Counted from the first letter of the stretch, positions 35,865-47,440 are shown. The stretch is 64,000 bases of DNA from Doryteuthis pealeii (GCA_023376005.1 CM042139.1:141368288-141432287); one strand, 5' to 3'. Notes: generated from the letters alone by a model not told the origin. Numbers and translations: made by a program.

Positions 35865-36045
35865 ACTACATCCCAAACCATTAGAAATCTCGCCAACTCC
35901 TGTGACACAAGATCAATCTATAAAGTGGAGTTTTCCTCCTTCTAGACTGGATACCTAACCAAGGTTAATAAACCCAGTCTGTCATACTATTTAGCCACAG
36001 CTGGAGGGAGGATAGTTGGATGCATACATTTTCATTACACCACGG
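35865..36045 (-). repeat. SINE B, head-truncated
   Basis: CTGTGGCTAAATAGTATGAC and AACTTAGG-like body words on the minus strand match SINE B. Sequence jumps from the body to ACCACGGGTC, so most of the tRNA-like head is missing. Confidence 0.5.
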
Positions 36046-36404
36046 GTCTATATATATTACTTATTATATATGATCAGAAAAAAGCAATTAAATAAAAAAG
36101 AAACATCGTTCTTATAAATTAGACTTTGCCCATTCTTTCCCAACAACCCGAATATATAATAGGGAACTTGTTGGATAAGGCGAAGCTTTCAATTACATTC
36201 ACGTGGTCTCAATACAATTCGCTTTGCATTCTTGTCAGCGATGAGCAATTGCTTGCACACTGCGATCGTAAGAAGTTCACTCCAAAATTAATGCCTGTTT
36301 TTTTTTAAATTCTTCTGCTATACAATGTTAGAGATGTATAATAGTGGTATGGCATTAGGTTTTGAATCTCCAATCAAATAACCGATATTGTTTTTTACTT
36401 TACA
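36046..36404. other. No recognised feature
   Basis: AT-rich spacer; a 60-residue frame at 36126-36308 has no motif. Confidence 0.45.
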
Positions 36405-36690
36405 GGGAGCTGCGTTGTAGAATGGTTATTGTCGTAAGAAATGGACTCGACGACACGAGTTCAAATCCTGGAAGAGGCTGTTTGCAATTCCTATAACACT
36501 AATACTCTTGTGAAAGGCGAACGTTCATTTATTCTCCAATGATTGAACTATAGAACAGCCATGGCTCTTTAACCTTGATTGGGCAACCAGTGTAGGAGAA
36601 GTAAAACTTAACCCAAACCTGTTAGATAGCTTTTAAAAAACTGACCTTGTGTCTCAGCTTAGTCGTGCCGAGGGGCTGGTACATATATAT
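36405..36690 (+). mobile_element. SINE B
   Basis: Plus-strand copy: box A in GTTGTAGAATGGTTATTGTC, box B in CGAGTTCAAATCCTGG, body GGCAACCAGTGTAGGAGAAG and CTTAACCCAAACC, and 3' end GAGGGGCTGGTACATATAT. Confidence 0.65.
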
Positions 36691-37074
36691 TACATATATC
36701 AGCTGAGATGCACTCTGTCATATGGTGTCTGAGATGAAATCAGTTGTGCATATTTGAATATTTCCATAGAAACACATTGAACACATTGACATTCATCGAT
36801 GCTTTCTATCTTTCACATCAAACAAACATAGGGAGCACAGTAGGTAAGTAACATGTCATGTTCATTGAATGAATTAGAAGGTGCTTCAGTCAGGAGAACA
36901 GTAAGAATTCACCCAATGAAAAATTGACTGTGTCGACAACATTTCCTTGACAACAATGCCACCATCACTAGTGGAGAATATATATCACTTCCGCCAGTGG
37001 AGATATTTAAGATTGCAGCTTTCAGACTCCTGGTGAAAATGCACGTCTAGCTGTCTCACTATTTGGCAAAAATA
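36691..37074. other. No recognised feature
   Basis: No frame or repeat recognised before the (CT)n tract. Confidence 0.45.
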
Positions 37075-37160
37075 ATCTCTCTCTCTCTCTCTCTCTCCCA
37101 CACACTCTCTCTCTCTCACATCCTCTCTCCCCCCTCTCTCTCTCACACACACACGCGCAT

Positions 37161-37191
<31 letters not shown>

Positions 37192-37372
37192 GTCTCCCTC
37201 TCTATCTGTAATTCTGTATGTGTGTCCCACTTTCTCTCTCTCTGTCTCTCTCTCTGTCTCTCTGTCTATCTGTCTCTCTCTCTGTCTCTGTCTCTGTCTC
37301 TGTCTCTCTGTCTCTGTCTCTGTCTCTGTCTCTCTGTCTCTCTCTCTCTCTCTTTCTCTCTCTTTATCTAGC
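37075..37372. repeat. (CT)n/(CA)n compound microsatellite
   Basis: About 300 bp of CT with CACA and TGTC interruptions; later part is GTCTCT repeats. Confidence 0.95.
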
Positions 37373-37486
37373 TGAAATCCAACGATGATGATGAGTGTCT
37401 TGATGTAGCCAGAGAAATGTAGGTTAAATTATGACATTTATTGTGAAGTTGTTTTTCTTTTTTAAAGATTTTTTTTTTAACAAGTA

Positions 37487-39061
37487 AAGTCAACGATGAA
37501 ATTATTCGTACATCCACCAATTTTTTAATATTTTATCCATTTCTCAGACTCTAATGCTCGTGTGATGTCATTTTTTTAGATGTTCATAAGCAGCAACAAA
37601 ATAATATAATACTCAATTCTGAGAACAATAGGTTAAATGTAACAAATTAGCATAGGCTAATTATACAGAATTGGAAAAGACAAAATTATTCGTACAACAA
37701 AAAGTGTAATTCTAGATTCATTGGTTTGTGTAAATATAAGTTATGTACATGATTATCTTATCGGTGAAGTCTTCTAGAATATTTATTCAGTAAAACATCT
37801 GTGATAATTCCAGCAAAGAACATCACGTTGTGTATAGAGCGTTATTCTTACTTTAACAAAACGATGGGGGAAGACAAAGGAGTTAAGCGTCGACTTAAGA
37901 CAGAGAATGATTAACATCCACAAGGCAGGAAATAGTTACAGCACTATTTAAAACCGGTTAGCTATATCAAGAACCAGGATAAAGTCTGTTATAAAGAATT
38001 TTTAACAGTTTTGCACGACAGAGAATTTACCTGGCGTATAAGAACCACCAAATTGTCGCCGAGATTATTAACCCAACTGTCATTTTGAAAGATATAGCCA
38101 AAAGTGTGGATATGATGGGTATCAGCATAATTACTTGCACAGAAAAATGCTAATTAAATAGAAATGGTTTGCATGGAAACCGACAACGACGAACCCCACT
38201 TCACAAACCATGTTACATTGTTGCTCGGTTTAATTTTTCTAAAAACGTTCTTAGACAGAGAAAATTGTTTTCGGAACAAGTAACATAGAGTGATGAAACG
38301 AAACATTTTGGGACGTAATGATGTGCAGAAGATTTGAAACAAGAAAGGTTAAACTTTCCACCCAGAGAACACAGTGCCAACATTAAAACATAGAGGCGGC
38401 TCGATGATATTTTGGTTTGCTTTAGCTCAAGGGAGACTGGAGAATTAATTGCAATCAAATGAATGAGGAAATCTGAAGACTACAACTATGAGCGCAAAAT
38501 ATTGCTCTCGGTCGGCGATTCACTTTCCAAAATGATAATGATCTCAAACATACGTCTAAATCAGTGACTGTGTGGCTTCAGAAAAAGAAGACTACAGTTC
38601 TGTAAAGAGCTTCATTGTGTCCTGACATGAATTCTATTGAAAATCTATGACAAGTCCAAATAAATTCTCGGTCACTAAAAAAACTTCAGAAATTAGAACA
38701 TGTAACCATTGATGAATGGGAGAAAATCACAGAAAGGACTTGTTTCAAATCTCATCAAAAACTTTAGAAAACGATAACAGCCAGTTATAAAGATGAGTGG
38801 TCATGCTATTGACTATAAATATTGTTAAAATTGTTCAATTGTTTTCAATCTTTTATACGGTACGAATAATTTTGATTTTTCCTCTTTTTTTTCTTCTTAT
38901 ATTTAGTAGATTTAACCTATCCTTCTCTAAATTGATTTTTCTATTCCTTTTTTTATACTTAAAAACATATAAAAATCTTGCACCATACGAGTATTAAATT
39001 CAAAGAAAAGTGTCAAATTATTCAATATTCAAGGGTGTATGAATAATGTCGACGTTGACTA
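37487..39061 (+). mobile_element. Decayed Tc1/mariner transposon
   Basis: About 1.57 kb bounded by inverted ends AAGTCAACGATGAAATTATT and, read on the minus strand at the far end, TAGTCAACGTCGACATTATT, both next to a TA dinucleotide. A second pair of inverted motifs (AAAATTATTCGTAC at 37684 and its complement at 38862) lies inside. The interior translates in broken frames to Tc1-type transposase: SDETKHF (first catalytic Asp) near 38290, HTSKSVTVWL near 38545, and CPDMNSIENL (second Asp region) near 38620. Many stops; inactive. Confidence 0.8.
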
Positions 39062-39139
39062 TACATAGCCAATACGAATAATTTTTAGCCATATATATTT
39101 GACCAATAAAATGGACACTGACCAACATTATCACTCCTA

Positions 39140-39290
39140 TTTAGAGTTGACATGGATGTAATGGCAATGAAATGGAACGTCACCCCACCCCAAGGTCCAA
39201 AACTGGAGTCTCACCACCAGATGCATTCTAATGTCATAACCAGAACATGGTTTTTGTGAGGGTCTAACCCTTCAGCACCTTGGCAAGAGG
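39140..39290. repeat. Diverged fragment of the element D body
   Basis: GTCCAAAACTGGAGTCTCACC and CCAGATGCATTCTAATGTCAT parallel CTCCAAAACTGGAACCTCACC and CAGATAGAGTTTAACGTCAT of element D. Strongly diverged, ends unclear. Confidence 0.4.
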
Positions 39291-39892
39291 CCGATATTAT
39301 TGGTATGGTTATAGAGATTGAACTTTCCAGCCGATTAATATTATTACAAATAGCAGTTTAGCGGCATTCTGGAAATGGCATCTGTCATTAATGTACGTAC
39401 GGTGCAAATGTTTGTCATTTGCATTCTTGAATACAGAAAAATGGCAATCACTGACATTCATCGATGTTTCCTTAACATTATGGGGACTAAACATTTAGGG
39501 GGGGCTAAGGGATTTCATTAATGACGTCACTGCTGTGACTGACAGACCACGTAACACGTTTCCCAGCAAAACTGTCAATCTAGTCAGCTCCTCTGCGGGT
39601 ATGGAGGGATTATAAAGTAAGAAATTGTGCAGGGAAGTGAATAACGGAATCAATGATTTGGAAAGAGAGTTGGCAATGTTGCGATATCGTAATATTTTGC
39701 TTGATGTGCCCACTGGTACTCACACGATATATCCATCGAATGCAAGCCTCTCAGGATCTACCGACCCACAAAGAGACTGAAAGTGGCAGTTTAGTGAACG
39801 GAATAATTACCTGCACAGTTGTCAAAACACTAAATGAATATGAACTACGGGGACAATTTTCTTTCTCCGAAAGTCGATGTCATAATTCGTTA

Positions 39893-40660
39893 GAGGCGCG
39901 TGGTGTAATGGTTATCATCGTAGAAAATGGACACGGCGAGCTGAGTTAAAATCCTGGACTCGGTTGTTTACATTTCACATAGCACTAATACCATTGGAAA
40001 AGGTATGAATCCAAGTATTCTATTCCGATTGGGCCCTTTGAGCTGGGTATGGCAATTAGTCTAGGGCAGGGATCACCAAACTTTTTTCCTGGTAGGCCGG
40101 ATAATTGAAAAAATATAACGAGCGTGGGCCGGATATTTAAAAAAATAACAAGCGCTGGCCACATTATTATTGTGTTCAATACTTGCTAGCCAGAACGAAA
40201 GCTCTGAGAAAAAGATGTAAAACAAGATTTATCTTTCCATGTTATATTCATGGATGAGTGGCGTAAGATGCACAAAAACAAATTTAACAAACATATCTAT
40301 TTTCAAAACATTATCAAAGAACGTAACATTAGCAGAAAGGTTTAGTGAGATTTGTGAAACTGAAGTTTGCCTTTCAAGATATCGTCAATGTTTCGTTTGG
40401 AATTGCTACATCCAATCAAGAGAATTGCTTCCAAATGTTTATCAGTCAATTTCGTTCGATGGTTTGATTCCGTAGTCAAGTCCATGAAGATTTAGTACGC
40501 TTAACATGATATTCAAATTTAAATGGTATCAGAACGTCTCGCGTTCCTTACCTTTCAACAAACAAATTCAAGTACAGTCGGCGGGTCAGATCTGGCGTGC
40601 GGGTAGTAGTTTGATGACCCCTGGTCTAGGAGAAAGAAAACTCTGAATTCAAACCATAGG
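39893..40660 (+). mobile_element. SINE B split by a hAT MITE
   Basis: Plus-strand SINE: box A GCGCGTGGTGTAATGGTTAT, box B GAGTTAAAATCCTGG, body TTTACATTTCACATAGCACT. It breaks at GTCTAGGG (40059-40066) and resumes at GTCTAGGAGAAAG (40624), ending in AACTCTGAATTCAAACCAT. Confidence 0.7.
40067..40623. mobile_element. hAT-type MITE with 8-bp target duplication
   Basis: 557 bp with hAT-like ends: CAGGGATCACCAAACT at the left and AGTTTGATGACCCCTG at the right (inverted). It is flanked by GTCTAGGG and GTCTAGGA, a 7-of-8 match, as expected for the 8-bp duplications of hAT transposases. GGCCGG repeats near the left end are also typical. Interior frame 40239-40475 (78 aa) has no recognisable transposase motif, so the copy is non-autonomous. 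Confidence 0.8.
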
Positions 40661-40739
40661 GGTTCTCTTCTCGTTTGTCAAAACTACATTGAGAGATTCT
40701 CTTCTTATTTCCTCCTAATCAAACATAAGTGAAGTCTAT

Positions 40740-41215
40740 GTACGGTGGCACCTTGACTTATGAGCGTCATTCATTCCGGTCGTAACTGGATTTGCTCGTA
40801 TATCAAATCAATTATCCCCACTGAAATAAGCTGATATTCCAATAATCCGTTCTCCCCTCCCCCCAAAAAAAATAAAAAGCCTAATTTTTCTTACGTTTAT
40901 TAAATTATAAAAATATTGTATTATATAAAAACATATTATACTGTATTATATAAAAACATAATATAATAGAATCTAGTGAATTATGTTTTGTAACATGTTT
41001 TAATGTTTATTATATTTTTTATAAAAAGTATTTTTCTTTAGTGTAATAAATTTAGAGATTTAATCTTTTTTTTTGTGAACTTATTAACATAATCGTATCT
41101 GAAGTTCACTGGTACATCAAATTTTAGCTCTCAAAACAAAGCTAATTATTGAACAAGTGACAGCTCGTAACTCGGAAAACTCATAAGTTCTTGTAAAATT
41201 TACGAGTGCGCTATG
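40740..41215 (-). mobile_element. Diverged copy of the unit's small DNA transposon
   Basis: Outside copy of the MITE at 985-1400. Shared words are CCTTGACTTATGAG, TCGTAACTGG, ATATCAAATCAATTATCC, TTAACATAATCGTATCTGAAG and CAAATTTTAGCTCTCAAAAC, then CTCGTAACTCGGAAAACTC. It begins next to TA (GTACGGTGGC), which would fit a TA target. Confidence 0.55.
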
Positions 41216-41799
41216 CAGGCAATTTGTTGATTGTTTCCTTGAGTTTAACGGCATGTCAACCCATCTTGGGTTATTTCATACATACAGATGATGGAATTGC
41301 GTTCATTGTGAATTTATGTTTACAATGTTTGTGTAGTTTTATTTTTTTTTTTTATATAATATCAATTATTTTTATCAAATACAAATAATTTCACACATTT
41401 CTATGTTTTCAATTATTATTATCTAATACTTATGATTATATTTTTCTCTGTTTTATTTTATTTCTTCCTTCTTTTTCATTCATTCGTCTTTCTTTTTTAT
41501 TATTTACTTGTTAATTAATGCATGCTTTCTTTCTTTTTCTTTCTTGCTTTCGATTTTTTCAAGTAATCATTTCAATTTAATTGTAGTCATTTCTTTGGAC
41601 ACAGTTATATAGTTAGCATTCTTAATACAAAAAATTTACAGTAATATGTCATTAATTATCCCTCTCTAATCCAAAGAATTTGCTAACAATTCTATTGGAC
41701 CCATAAGTGACTATTTTTAATTCAAATGATTTACAGTTATATGACATCAGGTAAACCTTTCTAATGCAATTAATTTGCTAACATATCTATTGGACCCAT
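41216..41799. other. T-rich low-complexity stretch
   Basis: T-rich tracts (41340-41580) and a short local duplication of TTGCTAACA-TCTATTGGACCCAT-type sequence at about 41680 and 41770. The MITE flank at 41224-41270 resembles the shared LINE tail (AACGGCATGTCAACCCA). No gene. Confidence 0.4.
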
Positions 41800-41945
41800 T
41801 AATGGGACCCATTAGTGGGACCCTAACAGGAACTACCACTCCGGTTCCGAATACACCTCGTAGTAATGGCAATGAATGGGTGCTCCACAATCACCAGTGC
41901 TCCGGAACTGGATCCTCTGCATCAGATGAAGTTTAGTGTCCAACC
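41800..41945. repeat. Diverged fragment of the element D body
   Basis: GGACCCTAACAGGAACTACC, GGGTGCTCCACAATC and GAACTGGATCCTC parallel the D body at 58990-59120. Confidence 0.5.
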
Positions 41946-42049
41946 ACTTTGTAAGGAATACAGTCGACCTATTTTAAGCCCGGGCAACAGGATGATCAAG
42001 AACTTAGCGAAAATAAATCGTCAATATTAGCAAGGATGCGAAAAAAGTG

Positions 42050-42250
42050 TTTTATATGTATTTAACCAAACCCTACCCAACGAGTAGGACACATGGTCAA
42101 TTTCATTTTACAGCGAATACAGCTCGTTTGTATACTGAGTTTTCATTTCCCTAAACTGGTTAACTCATTCAAGGCAAATCGGTCTGTCGTGCTATTTACA
42201 AAATATGTTGAGCTAACAGATGTGTTCATGCCTTTTCCAAAGGAATTAGT
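42050..42250 (-). repeat. Degenerate SINE B
   Basis: CCCTAAACTGGTTAACTC, GGTCTGTCGTGCTATTTAC and ATGCCTTTTCCAAAGG are recognisable SINE B body words; head not seen. Confidence 0.4.
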
Positions 42251-42474
42251 TAGCAGTAAATAAAAAAAAACACGTTTCTAATATTTAAACACTTCAATTC
42301 TTAGAACCATAACTATTACACTTAATCGCCCCTCCAAAATTCTGTGTTTTGTAGCTGCAAATCTTCTCTATCCGACTGTGTTATTGGGCCTCTTGTATCT
42401 ATTAATTCCGGTGGAAATAGATACGAGATATAACTTTAGTGTGTTCTCAGTACACACATATAAAATTAGACCAC

Positions 42475-42648
42475 TCACTCACTCGCTCTCTCTTTTCCGT
42501 GTCTCTCTCCGTCTCTGTATGTCTGTCTGTCTCACTCTCTCTCTCTCTCTCTCTCTCTCTCGCTATCCAAAAATGTTTAATAAAAATACTATAAAATTTA
42601 GCACACCCACAGGTGTTCTCTCCCTCTTCCCATGTCTCTCCCCTCTCT

Positions 42649-42705
<57 letters not shown>

Positions 42706-42791
42706 ACAAAATATCTAATAAAAATACTATCAAAATTAGCACACACATTCTCTCTCCTCTCTCTCTCACCTCTCTCCCCCTCTCTTTCACC

Positions 42792-42858
<67 letters not shown>
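42475..42858. repeat. Three (CT)n arrays separated by a repeated Penelope-like coding piece
   Basis: Three CT arrays alternate with related spacers near 42567, 42705 and 42858, about 140-150 bp apart. In one frame the spacers read PKMFNKNTIKFS, HKISNKNTIKIS and TKSLTNIINFSYNC. The last runs into the Penelope-like fragment that follows, so the spacers are amplified pieces of that coding region. Confidence 0.75.
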
Positions 42859-42864
42859 CAAAAT

Positions 42865-43258
42865 CCTTAACAAACATTATAAACTTTAGCTATAACTGTA
42901 TGTATAATATGCGCAAAGAAATCCATAAGCCTAACCAAAACACAATAAATATAACAAACAAAATAATGAGATGAATCATGTGCACAATTGTAGAGGAAAG
43001 AACAAGTGCCCCTTGGAAGCTAAATGCTTAACTAATAATGTCGTTTACCGAGCCAAAGTAAAGAGTAATAACGGACTAGATATGATCTGCTTAGGATCTG
43101 CATGGGATCTACCAAACGATTCGGGGAAAGAAATATATAATCACAAATCTTCGTTTACAAATAAGGGTTACGCAAATAATACCATCCTATGTAAATATAT
43201 TCCGCAGTATAAAGAAAAAAAATTGGCGAGGAGCCTGAAGTCAAATGTTCGATATTAA
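42865..43258 (+). pseudogene. Penelope-like element, GIY-YIG endonuclease fragment
   Basis: The first frame reads NIINFSYNCMYNM and HKPNQNTINITN; after a stop the next frame (95 codons from 42971) reads NHVHNCRGKNKCPLEAKCL, then NNVVYRAKV, a degenerate ICLGSAWD where the active enzyme has YIG, and IYNHKSSFTNKGY. The Cys-rich block and the YNHKSSF segment are typical of the C-terminal GIY-YIG nuclease of endonuclease-positive Penelope-like elements, which nicks target DNA. The key tyrosine/glycine motif is altered and the frame is broken. Confidence 0.7.
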
Positions 43259-43489
43259 AGTGGGTCTTTGCTTGTAACTTTTCATTACTCTCAATAATGG
43301 TTCAATTTCTTTACTAAAAAAGGAACTAATATAAAGGCAGCAGGTTTTCTCTAGTTTGAAATCAGCATCCAGCCCGTCCATTTTGTTTATCACCAAACAG
43401 TTTTATCTCTCATTAATTGCCAATTTGAAATCAGTGTCGCGTAGCTCTGCACGTGAAATCAATTAAAACAGAGTTTATGTGTTTTAATC

Positions 43490-44010
43490 AAGAAAGTTCC
43501 ATTTCCTTGTTAAATAGCAAAACTCTAAAAATAGTAGACCAGTATATATAAGTAAAGTCGATGGAGTGGCCTATTTTCGGTATCAGCCGAACATTGAGGA
43601 AGCCTATCATCTTAGCATATAGCATTAGACTAGGGATAAGTTTTCGTATTTGGGGTGGAGCACCACACCTACCATCAGTCCCCCGTACACTTTACCGCAT
43701 GGCTCCAAACTGTGCTACTCATGCGCTGAATTGGCGAGCGCCGGTAAAGAATCCAGAACCCTGTTGTTCTTAAACAGACAATGTACGAACTGAGCTAATC
43801 CAGCCCACCCACTGTATATAACTCGGTAGCAATATCTTATCTACTAAAACCGATGTCATCATACGTATAGTTAAAGCGTGGACTGCTATTGACAGGTTAT
43901 CAACCATATAGAAATCTGATTTCGCAGATAAAACAAAAGTGGAATTATTCGAAGCTGTAGTCGTAATAGTACAACTATCTTGTTTGCACCACTTAGACTA
44001 AACGCTTACA
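43490..44010 (+). repeat. Segmental repeat copy 1 (interrupted by SINE A)
   Basis: GTTAAATAGCAAAACTC...GTAGACCAG before the SINE and GTAGCAATATCTTATCTACT, ACTAAAACCGATGTCATCA and AGCGTGGACTG after it match 44135-44370 in order. Confidence 0.75.
43549..43813 (-). mobile_element. SINE A with target duplication
   Basis: Minus-strand copy: head GGGCTGGATTAGCTCAGTTC (box A), a weak box B region, body GCGGTAAAGTGTACGG and GATAGGCTTCCTCAATG, and 3' tail CGACTTTACTTA. Flanked by GTATATA at 43542-43548 and again at 43814-43820. The paralogous sequence at 44135-44370 lacks the SINE. Confidence 0.75.
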
Positions 44011-44134
44011 GACTACGCACATGATCTAGCGCTTCTTTCAAATACACCTGCTCAAGTCTAAATTCAGCTGCATGATCTAGAGGAAGCAGGGAGAGGCATT
44101 TTTCTCTAATTTAATCAATATTGTGACATCTCCT

Positions 44135-44370
44135 CATTAAATAGCAATACTCTAAAATTACTAAACCAGTGCATATACCTCTGTAGCAATATCCTATTTA
44201 CTAAAACCGATGTCAACACACGCGTAGATTTAAGCGTGGACTGTAATTAAAAGTTTATGAAGCATATGGAAATCTGATCTATTTGATATATATGGAATTC
44301 TTCCAAGTTGTAGTTGTGTCATTACTACTGTATCGTAGTACCACTTGGACTATAACGAAAAAGTCAATTG
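44135..44370 (+). repeat. Segmental repeat copy 2 (empty site)
   Basis: Uninterrupted paralogue of 43490-44010 across CTAAACCAGTGCATATACC, showing the locus before SINE insertion. Confidence 0.7.
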
Positions 44371-44774
44371 GATCTACATACGGATACTGCGAGCTATTTT
44401 GAACAAATCCTAAAAACAATATCCTACAAAACAGCTGTTTTACGGCAACTTACACTCCATCTCGCAAACCACAAAAATAAGTCGGACAAGACATGCGAGA
44501 TACTACGTTAAAGCTAATAAAAACTCATAAGCAACATTTTCCTACGGAGTCTTACACATTGACACACCAGTGCTGATCGACCCACAAAAACCTACATTTA
44601 TCAGCTTTGTGTTTGAACACTGGGTGTCGTTTAAAGGAATTACCAAGTGCGAAGGCTGATAATGACGGATGGTAAGAGAAAATCAAAGGAATACGTGCTG
44701 TCGGCATGCTTTCATGATGATGTAAAAAAATAAATAGATAACATGAATTAAGTATTTTTCAATATAACTTTTTA
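44371..44774. other. No recognised feature
   Basis: No frame or repeat recognised. Confidence 0.4.
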
Positions 44775-45318
44775 CCTTGAAATTTGGTTTTGGTTTGGTT
44801 TGTTTTGTTTTACGGCATATCAACCTCAGTGGGTCATTTAATGCCGATAAAGTTTTGAAATAAATCAATTCTTAATGGATAATACAATTTTTTTTATAAA
44901 TACATTTTTCTATTTAACCCATAGATGGGACCCTAACAGAGTGGACCAGGGAGCAATGGTGATGAAGGGGTGCTCCACATTCCCCAAACCTCCAAAACTG
45001 GAACCTCACCATCAGATAGAGTTTAACGTCATTCCCAGGAGATGTAGACCCGCAGCCACCGCCTTCTAGCACTCATATGATAAAAAAGGGGTTGGGACTT
45101 GCCATAAGGGCAATAGGGTTGGGAAAATCATATAGGTGCTAGGGTTTGACGTGACCAGCCGATTGATCGGAGGGGGCCTCTCCGACCGCCCGTCTAGCCC
45201 AAGATAGGGCCAAAGTGGAGTATTGCACGTCATGAACTGCTCATCCACCTGGGCTCTATCATTAAGCATCACGGGTCGCCACCCACGGCCAACAGGTGGC
45301 CCCATTGGGGGATGAAAT
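44775..45318 (-). mobile_element. Element D, 5'-truncated copy
   Basis: Minus-strand copy of the 574-bp element at 58896-59469, starting at CCCCAATGGGGCCACC and ending TTGATATGCCGTAAAAC then AAACC repeats. It lacks the first 70 bases of the 5' module. A 24-bp AT-rich insertion relative to the other copy lies near 44895. Confidence 0.7.
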
Positions 45319-46475
45319 TTGGTCATATGTCCATAATGTAGTGAAGATACAGAGGACTGCTATGTAGATGATGGCTTATCAGCGGACGGGGGAGAAGTTA
45401 CACAAAATAACTTGGCATAAATGATAGGAACTATGTTATTCTCTTATTTCCTTTCAGTTCCTGAAGCGGTGGAATAGATGTAAAGGGATCCCGGTCTCAA
45501 AGTGTATAGTAAATTCTTCGATATAATAGGAACCAGTTCGTCCTGCATTTTTAAAAAGTTCAATCGCTCTCCGTACACGCAAACGGTTATCTCCCCGTGC
45601 CACAGCCACAATAAAATAGGGAAACAATTAAGGCTTATTCATTTATCGGGGTTCAGGGAACAGTCAACATTTACCCCTGTAACTTGTGGTGACATTGCCC
45701 GATAAGCCCCAACCACATCAAATCTGTCCGTTCTAGTTTGGTGACCACGGTCAGTCCGGTTTAACTGCTGTTTACCGTATGGGGTGCTAGATAAAGTATA
45801 TCATGTCACACACAGTCTACTGGACGTAATGTTGCTGCATTATTTAAATAGTTTATCTATTCGCATCCCGATTAGATTCGCTTACAATATTACATTAAAA
45901 GTTTAGTTTAACGAAAAATTACTTGATAAATGTACTCTTTAAATTGTTTGCTTTAAAAACAGAAATCTGTAAAAAATATAAATGTTAATATGCCTGTTTT
46001 TTACTGCCATATATTAATGAATATTGGTATCCATTACACACGCCAATATATACATTTGTGAATTTTTTTATAAATTGAGGCTAACATGTGTGTCATTAGA
46101 TATCTAAGTATCTTAAAACGAATCGAAATACAGTGTAAAACTTACACGAAATCAGGTTATAAAACATAAGAGACTATTTTTTTATTAACAGAATTTAATC
46201 CATTCCTAGCAATGTACGATTTATTACATCCCTTAGAATAATGTAATTTTCTAATTTTTCCTGTATTTCCTATATTCAGTCTATATATTAATCCTTGATT
46301 TCCATTATCCTAGACACGCAACCGCATCCCGGATAGCAGTATGCTATAATATCGCTTATTTTACCAAATTGATCTATTCTCTGCATGAATAATACAATAG
46401 AAATAACACATGAAATTTAAAACATAAAAGAAATAGGACCAGGAGTAGATTCATATGTATGTATTCACCCAAGAG
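45319..46475. other. No recognised feature
   Basis: AT-rich from 45840 on; a GC-richer patch at 45640-45790 contains no recognised gene or RNA. Confidence 0.45.
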
Positions 46476-46705
46476 AGGGAGACCTTGCTGCTAAAGTGCT
46501 GGGCTACAAGATCGTAGTAACAGAGTTCAAACTCTAGTCGCACTATTAGGTTTACTTTCGGACTAATAACCTTGGGAACGTTTTAGACCGACTTATTCCC
46601 TAGTTATGGGTTAAATAGTATCTGCTGTTTTACAAGGATATCTTTGGTATTATATAATACATGGATGTTGATATGCCATTAAACAAAGAAACCAAACTTC
46701 CACCA
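46476..46705 (+). mobile_element. SINE C with LINE-type tail
   Basis: tRNA-like head GAGACCTTGCTGCTAAAG and GGGCTACAAG, box B GAGTTCAAACTC, body AACCTTGGGAACGTTTTAG, and 3' end ATGTTGATATGCCATTAAAC then AAAGAAACC. The 3' end matches the 3' flank of the LINE fragment at 48415-48850 and the tail of element D. Confidence 0.65.
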
Positions 46706-46739
46706 CGAGTTCAATTTTAACCTGAGTATTGAATAGTGA

Positions 46740-47045
46740 GGTCGATCACCACTGGATTTATTTTACTTCTGCCCCTGTGTCACATCCTAACCGTGGGGAA
46801 CGATCGGGTTAAAATCCAGAGTGTTCCTTCTCTTAGACAGGTTGCCTAACAAAGACTAAAGAACCCATGCAGCTCAACTATTTACCTATAGCTGGGTGAA
46901 AAACAAATGAATACATGAGTTTTCAAATGCCATTAACCTGACCGAAACGTAAACCACCATGTAAGGATTTGAACTCGGGACGTCGATACCATTGCCAATG
47001 AGGATGGCCGTTACTCGAAACGCACTTCTAAAATCTAACCCACCG
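46740..47045 (-). mobile_element. SINE B
   Basis: Minus-strand copy: box B GAGTTCAAATCCTTACATGG, body CTATAGGTAAATAGTTGAGC and AACCTGTCTAAGAGAAGG. Head region CCGTGGCGGTGGGTTAG. Confidence 0.6.
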
Positions 47046-47215
47046 CCACGGATAGGAAGGGATACTAGGTAATTTTTAAACGATAGTTTAAATTCAGAAT
47101 TTTCCTACTTGGAGTCTGGTTACATTACTAAGGATAAATATTCCACCCTGTCGTACTTACCACAACAGCTGGAGATGAGTTGGTTGGATTTTACACCATG
47201 TCCCCTCTTAGGTTA
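47046..47215 (-). repeat. SINE B fragment
   Basis: Body words AACCAGACTCCAAGTAGG and AGCTGTTGTGGTAAGTACG on the minus strand; head missing. It abuts the preceding copy. Confidence 0.45.
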
Positions 47216-47329
47216 TTTCCTGCCGAGGAGATTTTGTTTTATTCATTCTTGTTAGGTATTAATTGTTTTGTTTTCTTCACTCTAAGTTTTATAAAACACA
47301 TTTTTAAACTCATTTTTCATCTATTTAAC

Positions 47330-47440
47330 ACACACATGGGATTTTGACAGGTACTACCACTCACGGTCAGAGTAGATCTGGGGTTAAATTTAATAAAGGG
47401 TATTCCAGACTCCCAAGAGCATAGAATTGGAACCGTACTA
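47330..47440. repeat. Element D body fragment
   Basis: GACAGGTACTACCACTCACGG then GTCAGAGTAGA match GGTACTACCACTCCGGGTCAG of element D; short and diverged. Confidence 0.45.

Noticed and set aside
40239..40475. 78-residue frame inside the hAT MITE as a transposase remnant
   Set aside because: No DDE or hAT dimerisation motif could be seen; the element is probably non-coding.
45066..45326. 86-residue frame shared by two element D copies (also 59129-59332)
   Set aside because: Reading similarity follows DNA similarity of the GC-rich 5' module; the frame breaks differently in each copy, and units A and B do not keep it.
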